A stretch of DNA of 64,000 nucleotides, taken from the NCBI RefSeq assembly GCF_003865075.1, contig NZ_BHWB01000004.1, positions 124,001 to 188,000 of the forward strand. Reading direction: 5' to 3'. The notes beneath the pieces were generated by a model. That model was not told where the DNA came from. It saw nothing but the letters and a program-made list of their open reading frames with translations, and ran no database searches. This DNA is from Bacteroides faecalis (GTDB taxonomy: Bacteria; Bacteroidota; Bacteroidia; Bacteroidales; Bacteroidaceae). This document shows, piece after piece, positions 1 through 9,048 of the stretch. The translations under genes and the position numbers were made by a program. Position 1 is the stretch's first letter, and the number at the start of each line of letters is the position of its first letter.

Positions 1-902
1 AAGATCGAAGTAACACATATTATTTTTCCCATTTTATAATACGGATATGGATTTATTCTACCTTTAAACTCAACCCTCTCTAATTTTAACTGATCAGCTT
101 CCTCCTTTATATCTTCAAATGATGGACCGTCACCTAACATAAACAAACGCCAGTTTTTGTGCTCATTTTGCAACAAAGACCAAATTTTTAGCATATAATC
201 AGGCCTTTTAATATAATAATCAAAGTTACCCGCCCATATAACTAAATTTTCTTTTTTAGGTAATTCCTCATTCTGCTCTACTTCAATACAATTAGGAATA
301 CAAGATAATTTATCTACATTCTTCAAACCAGACATAATTTTAAATTCTTGCAAATGACCTTCATCCAGTAAAACAATTGCATCATTATTCTTGTATATAT
401 ATCGTATTGTATTTCTATTTCTTAATATATAACATTTGACTAACAACTTATTAATTGCCTTATATGATAGTATTTTAAATATTATATCGATTTTTCTCTT
501 CTTCAAAAGATATTCTTTATAATAAGCAAAATTATAAATCTGATTTAGGATACAATTATGAAAGCAAGAAACTATTTTAAAACTCAGAGATGACTTTTCC
601 CTACTCTTTACAAGAAGCAAAGTATAGTCCCTTATATTTCCTACTTGATTAACAACTATATCTATTTTATTCTGATTTAAGAATATACATAAGAATTCTA
701 CATTATTCTTAGTAATCAACGTTTTTTCATCAGGTAAAAACACTTGATTATCTAAATATTTAGCTTGATTTTTATGTTTTGCACCCAAATACCAAACATT
801 ATGTCCACTCTTTTGAAATAATTCACCCAATGTATATGTAATACGAGGCATACCACCACTTTCTGGTAATATCTCATTACCATGAAAAAAAACTATATTC
901 AT
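1..902 (-). CDS. Glycosyltransferase family 4 (GT4/GT1 type), 3' end beyond window
   Basis: Probably transfers a sugar from a nucleotide-sugar donor to the growing capsule repeat unit at the cytoplasmic face of the inner membrane. The reading frame starts at the ATG at 902 and stays open to the left edge (300 codons visible). The N-terminus (MNIVFFHGNEILPESGG) has the GT-B pattern of a beta strand followed by a glycine-rich acceptor loop. Near the left edge the peptide FKGRINPYPYYK resembles the start of the GT4 donor-binding half, so most of the C-terminal domain lies outside. The start overlaps the stop of the upstream gene (ATGA), implying translational coupling. Base composition is very AT-rich, like the four genes upstream. 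Donor and acceptor cannot be predicted. Confidence 0.8.
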   Translation of the reverse strand, partial: MNIVFFHGNEILPESGGMPRITYTLGELFQKSGHNVWYLGAKHKNQAKYLDNQVFLPDEKTLITKNNVEFLCIFLNQNKIDIVVNQVGNIRDYTLLLVKSREKSSLSFKIVSCFHNCILNQIYNFAYYKEYLLKKRKIDIIFKILSYKAINKLLVKCYILRNRNTIRYIYKNNDAIVLLDEGHLQEFKIMSGLKNVDKLSCIPNCIEVEQNEELPKKENLVIWAGNFDYYIKRPDYMLKIWSLLQNEHKNWRLFMLGDGPSFEDIKEEADQLKLERVEFKGRINPYPYYKMGKIICVTSI

Positions 903-1990
903 TCTCCTCTCAATTTATTCAATAATTCATCAAAATTATAACTGCAAGAATATAATTGATTTAATTTACGGTTATTGCATGATTGCGCACTAACATATAA
1001 GTAAAAAATACCCTTATCAACTACGGCTGTTGGTTTATAAAATCCAGTCAATCCACATTTCTGCATCTCAGAGTTTGTAATCAGGGGTTTTTGAAAGGCT
1101 TTAAAATGAATATAGTCTGTACTTTCAGCTAAAATTATATCAGCATTACATTGGCTCGTTTGAATAACAGCATATAAATTATTCTTCCACTCAAAGAAAT
1201 CACAATGCCAAGGTGTATAAAAACAATTAATATTACTAATTTTATAAGTACCCCAATATTTATAATTTCCATCTACATTCTTTGATTCATAAATAGATAT
1301 ACCGTAACTAATAGTCTGATTATAAATATGCAAAGCAGAAGAAAATGCTAAAAATACATTTGAAAATTTATTTAAAAATCTATTTTTGAATATAAACTTC
1401 TCATTCTTAAATCTTAAATGCATTGCATAACATCTATAAGAATCTCCTATCTTTATAAAACAAGGAGAAACAGCCGGATCAATATAAAGATCTTTTGATT
1501 CAATAATAGGTTGATGCATCTCAACACTTGTATCAGAGGTGTACTTTTTTACAAAAATTCCTCTCTGAAACCCTCTTTCCAGAACTGTCCTCGTATGATT
1601 TTCTCTCCAAAAAATATAACAATTATCATTGTCAAATAAAAGACTTGGATCGGAATTATATCCTTCAACATGTGCCCCCTTTACTTGCTCAAAGACCTGC
1701 CAGCTATCTAAATCACCTATAGAATAACATAAATAAGGGTTTTCAACATTCTCATCTGCAGCATAATATGGGGTATATGTCAGCCACCATTCTTTACCTC
1801 TAAAACCAAGTGATTTTCTCACACAGGGATGCACCACATCACCATTGCAGATAAGTTTATTACCATTTAAAACTTCGCACTTATTTAGTTTTTTAACAAT
1901 ACAATCTGTAGGTTTCCCAAAAATTGAATAAATACATACTCTATATATATACAATAATTTCCTTAACATTTTACTTAGAAATCGAATCAT
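899..1990 (-). CDS. Predicted beta-propeller (GH43/GH32-like) protein of capsule locus, function unknown
   Basis: A 363-residue protein that I do not recognise by name. After a basic, hydrophobic N-terminus (about residues 1-30, no clear signal peptidase site) it has repeated beta-strand/turn segments rich in W, Y and D. Examples are NGDVVHPCVR, GKEWWLTYTPYY, NSDPSLLFDNDNCYIFWRE, YIDPAVSPCF and TPWHCDFFEWKNNLYAV. Spaced N/D-P motifs of this sort recall five-bladed propellers of GH43/GH32-like proteins sometimes encoded in polysaccharide loci. The start overlaps the end of the pyruvyl transferase gene by 20 bases and the stop overlaps the GT4 start by 4, so it is an integral operon member. It could be a glycan-modifying enzyme or a transferase on this fold. 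The fold assignment is inference. Confidence 0.6.
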   Translation of the reverse strand: MIRFLSKMLRKLLYIYRVCIYSIFGKPTDCIVKKLNKCEVLNGNKLICNGDVVHPCVRKSLGFRGKEWWLTYTPYYAADENVENPYLCYSIGDLDSWQVFEQVKGAHVEGYNSDPSLLFDNDNCYIFWRENHTRTVLERGFQRGIFVKKYTSDTSVEMHQPIIESKDLYIDPAVSPCFIKIGDSYRCYAMHLRFKNEKFIFKNRFLNKFSNVFLAFSSALHIYNQTISYGISIYESKNVDGNYKYWGTYKISNINCFYTPWHCDFFEWKNNLYAVIQTSQCNADIILAESTDYIHFKAFQKPLITNSEMQKCGLTGFYKPTAVVDKGIFYLYVSAQSCNNRKLNQLYSCSYNFDELLNKLRGE

Positions 1991-3080
1991 TGAGAAATTT
2001 TCTTGAATCCAATCTTAATTTATCTAACTTTGAATTTACACTTTCCCAGTCAATGTCATAGTCAATTTCCTCTTGAGGAAGTTTGATTAGTCGCCTTGAC
2101 AACCCCAATTGAGATAATAAATCGGCAGCTCTGGAATCTACACTTTTAGATATTGAAATGACATAAAAGGGAACATTATACAATAATGAAAAAGCTGTAC
2201 CATGAAAAGAAGTAGTTACTACAAATTTAGCATTCCTAAACAAAGTAACAAAGTCTATAGGACTAGCCCATTGCATATACTTGTTAGGACGAAAAAGCAT
2301 TTTTGAAAAGTTAATAGATGATGGCAATTCTATTATTTCCCAATCATTTCTTTTTGCTATATCAGCCACAAATTTTTGTATCGCCTTATTTTGAGACATA
2401 ATCACCTGATATACTAAAATATAATTCTTCGCCACTTCAAATCCTTTAGATTTGATATTGTCAAAATATTCTCTCCCTGCCATCAATGTGGGATCAAGAA
2501 CTTTTTCAATCCGTTTATCTTGCATCCTTTCTAACAATAAGGATTGCAGTTCTTCTTCTCTAACACTAATAGCATCAAAATTATTCAATAGCTCTATATT
2601 AGAAGAACTACCAAAAGTTTCATTCATGTTTTCTGATGCTGATGCCGCATACGAAATTTTCTTAGCCCCTTTTTTAGTAGAAAAATCACCCCAGTAATAT
2701 CTATCAACACCACCTGTAAATATAACATTCCACACTTGATCACTGCCTATGATAAATAAATCAAAATCAAGTATATCATTATCAGATAATATTTTACGAG
2801 ATAAATTCAAGTAAGTATCAGCAAATCTTCTAAAAAGATTTCTTCTTTTTATCCTCAATAATATATGAGGTAAATAAATAATATTAACTGCTAATCGCTT
2901 TAGCTTACTATATATCCCCTTAACTTTCATTGAACAGAACAATTTCCCCATTACAGGAGGAACATAATCAACCACACAGGTTTCATAACCTTGTGAACTT
3001 AAATATTCTTGTAAAGCATAAGCTTGCAAAACAGCCCCGTAGTTCGATGCTCGATGAAAAGTAAAAATCCCAATTTTCAT
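1971..3080 (-). CDS. Polysaccharide pyruvyl transferase family protein
   Basis: Members of this family (PF04230, CsaB/WcaK relatives) add pyruvyl ketals from phosphoenolpyruvate to sugar residues, giving the polysaccharide negative charge. The 369-residue product has the expected N-terminus (KIGIFTFHRASNYGAVLQAY), the central FDLFIIGSDQVWN motif followed by YYWGDF and SYAASA, and the C-terminal TTSFHGTAFSLLYNVPFYVI segment typical of the family. It lies 14 bases downstream of the nitroreductase-like gene and overlaps the next gene. Some family members in capsule loci act on residues other than classical galactose ketals, so the acceptor is unknown. Codon use is AT-rich, like its neighbours. 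Confidence 0.88.
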   Translation of the reverse strand: MKIGIFTFHRASNYGAVLQAYALQEYLSSQGYETCVVDYVPPVMGKLFCSMKVKGIYSKLKRLAVNIIYLPHILLRIKRRNLFRRFADTYLNLSRKILSDNDILDFDLFIIGSDQVWNVIFTGGVDRYYWGDFSTKKGAKKISYAASASENMNETFGSSSNIELLNNFDAISVREEELQSLLLERMQDKRIEKVLDPTLMAGREYFDNIKSKGFEVAKNYILVYQVIMSQNKAIQKFVADIAKRNDWEIIELPSSINFSKMLFRPNKYMQWASPIDFVTLFRNAKFVVTTSFHGTAFSLLYNVPFYVISISKSVDSRAADLLSQLGLSRRLIKLPQEEIDYDIDWESVNSKLDKLRLDSRKFLNDSISK

Positions 3081-3094
3081 ATATTATAATCGCT

Positions 3095-4072
3095 TCAATG
3101 AATGGTGAAAAAATCTTCTATATTCTGTCGTTTTGATACAGCAATATCAAAGTGCTTAGATGGTTCTCCTACAACTACGATCAAAACAATCGTTTCCTCT
3201 TCTGGAATATTGACTATTTTCCGTAATTTTCTATCATCTTTAGGCAAAACACTCCAATTTAATATGCAAGAGGCTATCTTATAATAATGCAAAGAATAGC
3301 ATAAATTCATTGTAAAAATCCCGGTATTTGTAAATGCATCGTTATATTCCTTTACTCCTATCATACGGATATCTACACTAAGAATAAATAATTGTGATAC
3401 TAAGTGACCAAAACCATTATTGCCCGTATGTACCGCTAAAATTTTCTGGACAATCTTATAATCAGAAAAGAAATGACACTTTACAGCTTGTCTATTACAT
3501 GCAGAAGGAGCATTTTTTGCCAATTCAACCGATTTTATTATATTACTAATATCTGCCGGACCTGCAAAATCTCTAACTGAGTGTCTTGATTTAGCAAAAA
3601 TAGGAAAAGAGGCATTAAAATGAATAAAATATTCAGAATCCGACATCTTAATTTGCTTAAACGATTCTATATCAGAATAATTAAGAACAAATTCTTTTAA
3701 TTTAGAATTAAAAGAATCCGGCAATTGAAAGTTTTCTCTTTCATGCAAACTAATATATTCTTTTAATAAACCTATCGCATACACATATTCTTCTTGTTTC
3801 TCATAACATTTAGAGGTATTCAAAAAATCAATTAAATCATTGATTCTTGACTGGCCAAACCCTAACCGCATATTGGGCATTGTCAATCCTTTTTCTAAAA
3901 TATGACATCTGACCCTTAGCGAAGCCTTCCATCCATTCAAAGTATTAGTAGATGATACATATTTATATGAACGAATGAAATGATAAAAACTAATGTAAAT
4001 AACTGATGAAATCCTAAGATATTTTGCATATATCTTCACTAAATGTTTTTTAATGCTGTGAGGCAAAATCAT
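3095..4072 (-). CDS. Nitroreductase-like flavoprotein of polysaccharide locus
   Basis: A 325-residue protein whose C-terminal half (about residues 155-320) resembles nitroreductase-family FMN oxidoreductases. It has SRHSVRDFAG followed by APSACNRQAVKCHFF, the usual R-S-x-R and P-S-x-x-N-x-Q flavin-binding pattern, and a late ILNWSVLPKDDRKLRKI segment. The N-terminal 150 residues are an unassigned, mostly helical region. Genes of this type are often found beside pyruvyl transferases in polysaccharide loci. Their substrate there is unknown, and a redox modification of a sugar is a guess. It lies 2 bases after the GT2 gene, so it is in the same transcription unit. Confidence 0.75.
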   Translation of the reverse strand: MILPHSIKKHLVKIYAKYLRISSVIYISFYHFIRSYKYVSSTNTLNGWKASLRVRCHILEKGLTMPNMRLGFGQSRINDLIDFLNTSKCYEKQEEYVYAIGLLKEYISLHERENFQLPDSFNSKLKEFVLNYSDIESFKQIKMSDSEYFIHFNASFPIFAKSRHSVRDFAGPADISNIIKSVELAKNAPSACNRQAVKCHFFSDYKIVQKILAVHTGNNGFGHLVSQLFILSVDIRMIGVKEYNDAFTNTGIFTMNLCYSLHYYKIASCILNWSVLPKDDRKLRKIVNIPEEETIVLIVVVGEPSKHFDIAVSKRQNIEDFFTIH

Positions 4073-4073
4073 G

Positions 4074-5093
4074 TTATCTATTTTTAAAATTTAAGATTAT
4101 TAAAAAGAGATCTCGTAAAACTTTAGATTTACTCAATAACAATATTGTAGTAATAGCTCTTTTTAAACATACAGATCTCTTCTCATTTGAGTACTTGTTC
4201 AGTATTTCTATGAATTCAGAAGAGAACCCGTCTTGATATATATACAAATATTGAAATACAAACTTTATTACAAGCTTATATTTTACAGTTGCAGCCAAAT
4301 TAAAATACTCTGCTACGTCCATCTTTTGAATAGAATATCTAATAGCAAAATCTATTTTATGTTTGATTGAATCCGTGTGAGATAGAGAACCTTTCCTTAT
4401 TCTATAAACCGTAGTTAAATCTTCTAAAAATGCATATTTACCATTCAAAGCAAAAATAGATAATAGAATCATTGCTTCGCCTGGAACACGTTCACCAGAA
4501 TACAATGATTTGCATTTTTTTAGCATCTGAATAGTTTCTTTGTTTCTAAACAATATGCTACTCACCACCGGGAAAAATGAGAAATTCTCATATAATACTG
4601 ACTTTATCATTTTTTTTCCCTTCGTACGCAGTAATGGACTTTCCCATTTATTGATATCCAGAAAAGTTCCTGACTCTTCAAAAAACTTACGATAACCAGT
4701 TAGTACAACAGATATATCCGGACGTGAATTAAGTATAACATACTGTTTTTGTAACTTATACTCATCAATCCAATAATCATCACCTGCACACGTAGCTATG
4801 TATCTACCTCTACATTCATTAAAAAAAGCTGTAAACAAATTCCCTATAAGTCCCAAATTTTTTTCTCGACGTACATAATTTATTAAATACGGATAATTAT
4901 TCTGGTACAACTCACAAATCTGTCGAGTACAATCAGTACTACAATCATCAGCAACTACTATTTCAAACGAAAAATCTGTTTTTTGAGATAAAATAGAATC
5001 TATTGTTTGCTTTATATATTGACCTTGATTATATATAATTATTAAGACAGTAACTTCCGGAATACTATTTATATCACATACTTCATTATCCAT
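4074..5093 (-). CDS. Glycosyltransferase family 2
   Basis: An inverting GT-A transferase expected to add one sugar of the capsule repeat unit on the cytoplasmic side. The first 110 residues show the family pattern: VTVLIIIYNQGQYIKQTIDS, then FEIVVADDCSTDCT, then the DxD-like GDDYW at about residue 105. A later stretch (EAMILLSIF) matches the acceptor-side region. The C-terminal 80 residues are helical and basic and may associate with the membrane. It is the first of the AT-rich serotype-specific genes after ugd, from which it is separated by 141 bases without a recognisable gene or terminator. Donor specificity is not predictable. Confidence 0.88.
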   Translation of the reverse strand: MDNEVCDINSIPEVTVLIIIYNQGQYIKQTIDSILSQKTDFSFEIVVADDCSTDCTRQICELYQNNYPYLINYVRREKNLGLIGNLFTAFFNECRGRYIATCAGDDYWIDEYKLQKQYVILNSRPDISVVLTGYRKFFEESGTFLDINKWESPLLRTKGKKMIKSVLYENFSFFPVVSSILFRNKETIQMLKKCKSLYSGERVPGEAMILLSIFALNGKYAFLEDLTTVYRIRKGSLSHTDSIKHKIDFAIRYSIQKMDVAEYFNLAATVKYKLVIKFVFQYLYIYQDGFSSEFIEILNKYSNEKRSVCLKRAITTILLLSKSKVLRDLFLIILNFKNR

Positions 5094-5234
5094 ATAAATA
5101 CAGTTGAATTATAAACCACACTTTGAAAAATCATTAATCAACATATTGCTTTGAAACATACTTCATCATTATTGAATTCTAATGAACTTCAAGTATTAAT
5201 GATATCAACTTCTGTATAAAATAATTTTTTCTGC

Positions 5235-6551
5235 TTAGTTTTTACCTATACAGCTATACTCAAATCCTAAGTTCTCCATTTCCCGCGCATCATAGATGTT
5301 ACGACCATCGATAATAACAGGATGATTCATCGATTTTATAATTATACCCCAATCAGGCAGTCGAAACTGCTTCCACTCAGTAAGGAGCAATAAAGCATCA
5401 GCTCCCAATACAGCAGCATACATGTCGGCAGCATAATCTACCATGTCACCAATGCGACGATAGCATTCGTTCATAGCTACAGGATCGTAAACACGCACTT
5501 GGCAACCAGCTTCTTTTAGCAACTTAATAATAATAAGGGCGGTAGACTCGCGCATATCATCCGTTTCAGGCTTGAAAGCTAACCCCCAAATGGAAATAAT
5601 CTTACCCTGTAACGCCCCTCCATAATGTTTACTTAGCTTTTGAAAAACAATCTTTTTTTGATACTCGTTCACATCCTCTACAGCATTAAGCACATGCATC
5701 TTGTAACCACTCTTCTCAGCAGTCCTGATTAAAGCTTTAACATCTTTTGGAAAGCAACTACCGCCATAACCACAACCTGGATAAAGAAATTTGGAACCAA
5801 TGCGGCTATCTGCACCTATCCCCTTTCGCACCATATTCACATTAGCACCTACCCGCTCACAAAGATTAGCAATATCGTTCATAAACGATATGCGAGTAGC
5901 CAGCATTGAGTTAGCAGCATACTTGGTCATCTCAGCTGAAGGAATATCCATAAAGATAACACGAAAGTTATTTAATAAAAAAGGGCGATAAAGTTTAGTC
6001 ATTAACTCTTTAGCTTTTTCACTTTCCACACCTACTACCACACGATCAGGAGACATAAAGTCTTTAATGGCAACACCTTCCTTCAAAAATTCAGGGTTAG
6101 ATGCTACATCAAATTCTATTTGTTCACCTCTTTTATCCAATTCCTCTTGAATAGCGGTTTTTACCATAGTAGCTGTACCAACAGGCACAGTACTCTTCGT
6201 TACCAGTACGGTATATTTCTTTATGTTTTGGCCAAACTGACGAGCCACAGCAAGCACATATTTAAGATCGGCTGAACCGTCCTCGTCAGGAGGAGTCCCC
6301 ACAGCAGAGAACACAATATCCACATCATCGAGAACAGAGGTCAAATCTGTCGTGAAGTTCAAACGACCTTCACGACAATTACGCATTACCATTTCTTCGA
6401 GACCAGGCTCATAAATAGGAATCTGTCCGTTCAACAATTTGTCAATCTTCTCTTGATTAACATCCACACAAGTCACGTTTACGCCCATCTCGGAAAAACA
6501 AGCACCCGATACCAACCCTACATAGCCTGTGCCTACAATAGCTATATCCAT
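5235..6551 (-). CDS. ugd: UDP-glucose 6-dehydrogenase
   Basis: Oxidises UDP-glucose to UDP-glucuronate with two NAD+, supplying acidic sugar for the capsule. The 438-residue length is normal for the family. The N-terminal Rossmann motif GTGYVG is at residues 7-12, the catalytic cysteine is Cys266 in GGSCFPKD, and the conserved NPEFLKEG and KYAANSMLA segments are present. A closely related UDP-ManNAc dehydrogenase is possible, but the NPEFLKEG and GCGYGGSCFPKD motifs favour Ugd. It sits within the capsule operon, 55 bases after the aminotransferase gene. Its base composition is less AT-rich than that of the downstream transferases. Confidence 0.93.
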   Translation of the reverse strand: MDIAIVGTGYVGLVSGACFSEMGVNVTCVDVNQEKIDKLLNGQIPIYEPGLEEMVMRNCREGRLNFTTDLTSVLDDVDIVFSAVGTPPDEDGSADLKYVLAVARQFGQNIKKYTVLVTKSTVPVGTATMVKTAIQEELDKRGEQIEFDVASNPEFLKEGVAIKDFMSPDRVVVGVESEKAKELMTKLYRPFLLNNFRVIFMDIPSAEMTKYAANSMLATRISFMNDIANLCERVGANVNMVRKGIGADSRIGSKFLYPGCGYGGSCFPKDVKALIRTAEKSGYKMHVLNAVEDVNEYQKKIVFQKLSKHYGGALQGKIISIWGLAFKPETDDMRESTALIIIKLLKEAGCQVRVYDPVAMNECYRRIGDMVDYAADMYAAVLGADALLLLTEWKQFRLPDWGIIIKSMNHPVIIDGRNIYDAREMENLGFEYSCIGKN

Positions 6552-6606
6552 ATTGTTTAATTACTAATTCATCTTAAATATTTTTCTGCACCTATACACA
6601 GAATAG

Positions 6607-7713
6607 TTATCCCCGCCATTCATTTATTACCTTCACTACTGTTTTCACCTCATCCATAGTAATAGCCGGACCAATGGGTAAACTCAGTTCGTGAGCAGCA
6701 ATGTACTCAGTAATAGGCAACGAAATATTATTCCACTCCTTGTAACACTCTTGCTTATGCGGAGCAATCGGATAGTGAATCACCGTCCCCACCCCGTTCT
6801 GTTCCAAATAGTCATGCAACTCATCACGTTTTTCACAGAAAATAGGAAAGAGATGGAATGCATTACTTTCATAAGGGAGTGTTTCCGGCAGAGAAACTTG
6901 CGGATGGTTGAGATGTTCGATGTAATAACGAGCCACTACTTTGCGACATTCATTGTCCTTCACTAAGTATTTCAGCTTCACTCTAAGAACAGCTGCCTGA
7001 ATTTCGTCGAGACGACTATTACGACCAGCATATTTGAAAACATATTTTTTCTGTGAACCATAGTTGGCCAAAGTACGCACCACATCTGCCAATTCTTTAT
7101 CGTTAGTAGTAATAGCACCACCATCGCCTAACGCACCCATATTCTTACCGGGATAGAAACTGTGTCCTGCTGCATCCCCCAGTGATCCGGTCTTCTGACC
7201 ATCAGAAGTCAAACAACCATGTGCCTGCGCATTATCTTCTACCAATTTCAGATTATGATTCTTACAAATACTGGCTACTTTTTCGTTCCAAGCCAAACGA
7301 CCATACAAATGGACTATGATGATCGCTTTTGTACGAGATGTGATAGCTTCTTCTATCTTATCTTCATCAATCTGCAATGTATTAAGTTTAGGCTCTACAA
7401 ACACCGGCTTCAAACCGTTCTCGGTAATAGCCAAAATGGTAGCAATGTATGTATTAGCTGGGACTATAACTTCATCACCCGGTTGCATCACGCCCATCTC
7501 GATGTATGCACGAAATATCCATATCAACGCATCGAGACCATTGGCACACCCCACAGTATATCTTGTACCAATAAACTTAGCGTATTCCGCTTCAAACTTT
7601 TCGTTTTCTTTACCCTGCAGATACCAGCCGCTATTAACCACCCGGCTCACCGCTTCATTAATTTCTGCTCCGTGAAGGGCAGTAACATCTTTTAATGATA
7701 GAAATGAAATCAT
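6607..7713 (-). CDS. fdtB: DegT/DnrJ/EryC1/StrS aminotransferase, FdtB/QdtB type
   Basis: A PLP-dependent sugar aminotransferase expected to convert dTDP-3-keto-6-deoxyhexose to the 3-amino sugar. The 368 residues contain the family's folding landmarks: GCANGLDAL (about 55-63), [10 protein letters not shown] (80-89), [10 protein letters not shown] (157-166) and the PLP lysine Lys190 in [14 protein letters not shown]. It is followed upstream in the operon by an acetyltransferase and two FdtA-type cupins, which makes a 3-acetamido-3,6-dideoxyhexose pathway the natural reading. Whether the product is Fuc3NAc or Qui3NAc depends on ketoisomerase stereochemistry and cannot be read here. Only 1 base separates it from the acetyltransferase stop. 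Confidence 0.87.
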   Translation of the reverse strand: MISFLSLKDVTALHGAEINEAVSRVVNSGWYLQGKENEKFEAEYAKFIGTRYTVGCANGLDALIWIFRAYIEMGVMQPGDEVIVPANTYIATILAITENGLKPVFVEPKLNTLQIDEDKIEEAITSRTKAIIIVHLYGRLAWNEKVASICKNHNLKLVEDNAQAHGCLTSDGQKTGSLGDAAGHSFYPGKNMGALGDGGAITTNDKELADVVRTLANYGSQKKYVFKYAGRNSRLDEIQAAVLRVKLKYLVKDNECRKVVARYYIEHLNHPQVSLPETLPYESNAFHLFPIFCEKRDELHDYLEQNGVGTVIHYPIAPHKQECYKEWNNISLPITEYIAAHELSLPIGPAITMDEVKTVVKVINEWRG

Positions 7714-7714
7714 A

Positions 7715-8230
7715 TTATATTTTATGTTTTAAACCGTTTTTATCTTTAAAATTAAAATCAAGAATTTCACCTGAAATTGTCACATAACCTTTACATACAG
7801 CAGGATTACCAAACCACAACGAATGAGCAGGAACATTCTTTGTAACTACGCTACCAGCCCCAATCATAGCATATTCTCCCACTTCAATACCTGCCAAAAG
7901 TGTTGTATTGGCACCAATAGTACATCCTTTCCGAAGTATTATACCTTTACATTCATAATCTATATTACCAGAACGTGGATGCAAGTCATTAGTAAAAGTA
8001 ACATTAGGACCTATAAATACATTATCTTCAATACGGGCACCGTCCCATATCTGTACACCAGATTTTACGGTTACTTGATTACCAATGATAACATCATTCT
8101 CAATAAACACATTAGCGCAAATATTACACTGATTGCCAATTACTGCATTTTTCAAAACAACACAAAACTGCCAGATTCGAGTATCAAATCCGATCTTAGA
8201 GCTCTGAACGTCAGCTAACGAATGAATCAT
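7715..8230 (-). CDS. Hexapeptide-repeat N-acetyltransferase for dTDP-3-amino-3,6-dideoxyhexose (FdtC/QdtC-like)
   Basis: A left-handed beta-helix acyltransferase of 171 residues, expected to acetylate the 3-amino group made by the adjacent aminotransferase using acetyl-CoA. The sequence is dominated by I-G-N/x-V-x hexapeptide turns ([55 protein letters not shown]). It also has the NDLHPR insertion that carries the catalytic residue in this subgroup and the closing [10 protein letters not shown]. Its start overlaps the stop of the fdtA-like gene by 4 bases. The role rests on family plus context. A general sugar O-acetyltransferase is less likely. Confidence 0.85.
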   Translation of the reverse strand: MIHSLADVQSSKIGFDTRIWQFCVVLKNAVIGNQCNICANVFIENDVIIGNQVTVKSGVQIWDGARIEDNVFIGPNVTFTNDLHPRSGNIDYECKGIILRKGCTIGANTTLLAGIEVGEYAMIGAGSVVTKNVPAHSLWFGNPAVCKGYVTISGEILDFNFKDKNGLKHKI

Positions 8231-8646
8231 TTTTGTTTAAATTTTAAAAAACTATCATAATCTCTAATATAATCTACTTCGTCATATTCATGCGAAGCCA
8301 GTACCAAGCAGACAGAACCAGAGGAAAAATCATCCAAATCGCGCCAAATACCAGGTAATACATAAAGTCCTTGATTGGGACGATTTAGCAAAAACGTGCG
8401 CTTCACATTACCATCATCAAGAGTTACTGTAAAGCTGCCACTAGCCGCTATAATAAGCTGACTCAATTCTTTATGTGCATGTGAGCCTCGGCTTTCACCA
8501 CTAGGAACATCATAGAGATAATAGGTACGACGCACCTCAAAAGGTATATCTTTATTGTTTTCAACCACCGTGATATTACCTTTACGATCACTGTGATGCT
8601 TGTCTAATTTAATAATGGTACAATCGTAAACAGTATTTTTATTCAT
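8227..8646 (-). CDS. fdtA: dTDP-4-keto-6-deoxyglucose 3,4-ketoisomerase (FdtA/QdtA type cupin)
   Basis: A small cupin (139 residues) of the FdtA/QdtA/WxcM C-terminal family that moves the keto group of dTDP-4-keto-6-deoxyglucose from C4 to C3. I chose the ATG at 8646, which overlaps the preceding stop by 8 bases and gives a typical family N-terminus. A longer frame begins upstream but would overlap the preceding gene by 56 bases. The active-site pair is intact in RGSHAHK, matching His49/His51 described for FdtA of Aneurinibacillus thermoaerophilus. The LDDG, GLYV and DYIRDYDSFL landmarks are present. It is the second of two tandem, diverged copies. Confidence 0.85.
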   Translation of the reverse strand: MNKNTVYDCTIIKLDKHHSDRKGNITVVENNKDIPFEVRRTYYLYDVPSGESRGSHAHKELSQLIIAASGSFTVTLDDGNVKRTFLLNRPNQGLYVLPGIWRDLDDFSSGSVCLVLASHEYDEVDYIRDYDSFLKFKQK

Positions 8647-9040
8647 GGATATAAGATTTAAACTGTACATAATCGCGGATATAGTCATTCGCATTGTAAA
8701 GTGTAGAAGAAAGCACTAGAGCCAAGCTGTTAGTAGAGAAATTATTCATTTCACGCCACATTCCCTTGGGCACATAAAGTCCGTAGTAAGAACGGTTGAG
8801 CGAGAAAGTCTGTCTCTGCTTACCATCGTCCAGCACCACATCAAAACTACCAGAAAGGGCAATAATGAACTCCTGATTTTCTCGATAGGCATGTCCACCA
8901 CGAGCTTCACCACCTGGTACGTCATATATCCAATAACTGCGTTCTATTTTGAACGGTACATGCCTGAACTGCTCTGCATAAGAGAGATTTCCTCTTGCAT
9001 CGAGAATCTTGGGAAGATTAATGATAATAGGCTGATCCAT
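8639..9040 (-). CDS. FdtA-like cupin paralogue with altered active site
   Basis: A 133-residue cupin clearly paralogous to the next gene: it shares YDVPxGExRG, GSFxVxLDDG, GLYV and DYIRDY. In the catalytic motif the second histidine is replaced, RGGHAYRE instead of RGxHAHK. If the two histidines act as known for FdtA, this copy has lost one of them. It may be a non-catalytic partner in a heterodimer (the family is dimeric), a 3-epimerase-like enzyme, or a ketoisomerase with different stereochemistry. It precedes the intact copy, overlapping it by 8 bases, and follows the flippase gene by 8 bases. Confidence 0.78.
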   Translation of the reverse strand: MDQPIIINLPKILDARGNLSYAEQFRHVPFKIERSYWIYDVPGGEARGGHAYRENQEFIIALSGSFDVVLDDGKQRQTFSLNRSYYGLYVPKGMWREMNNFSTNSLALVLSSTLYNANDYIRDYVQFKSYIHE

Positions 9041-9048
9041 ATTAATAA

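Noticed and set aside
1528..1722. 64-residue plus-strand frame within the propeller-like gene
   Set aside because: Antisense frame inside a well-supported operon gene, no own signal.
7219..7695. 158-residue plus-strand frame inside the aminotransferase gene
   Set aside because: Antisense to a complete, motif-bearing DegT-family gene.
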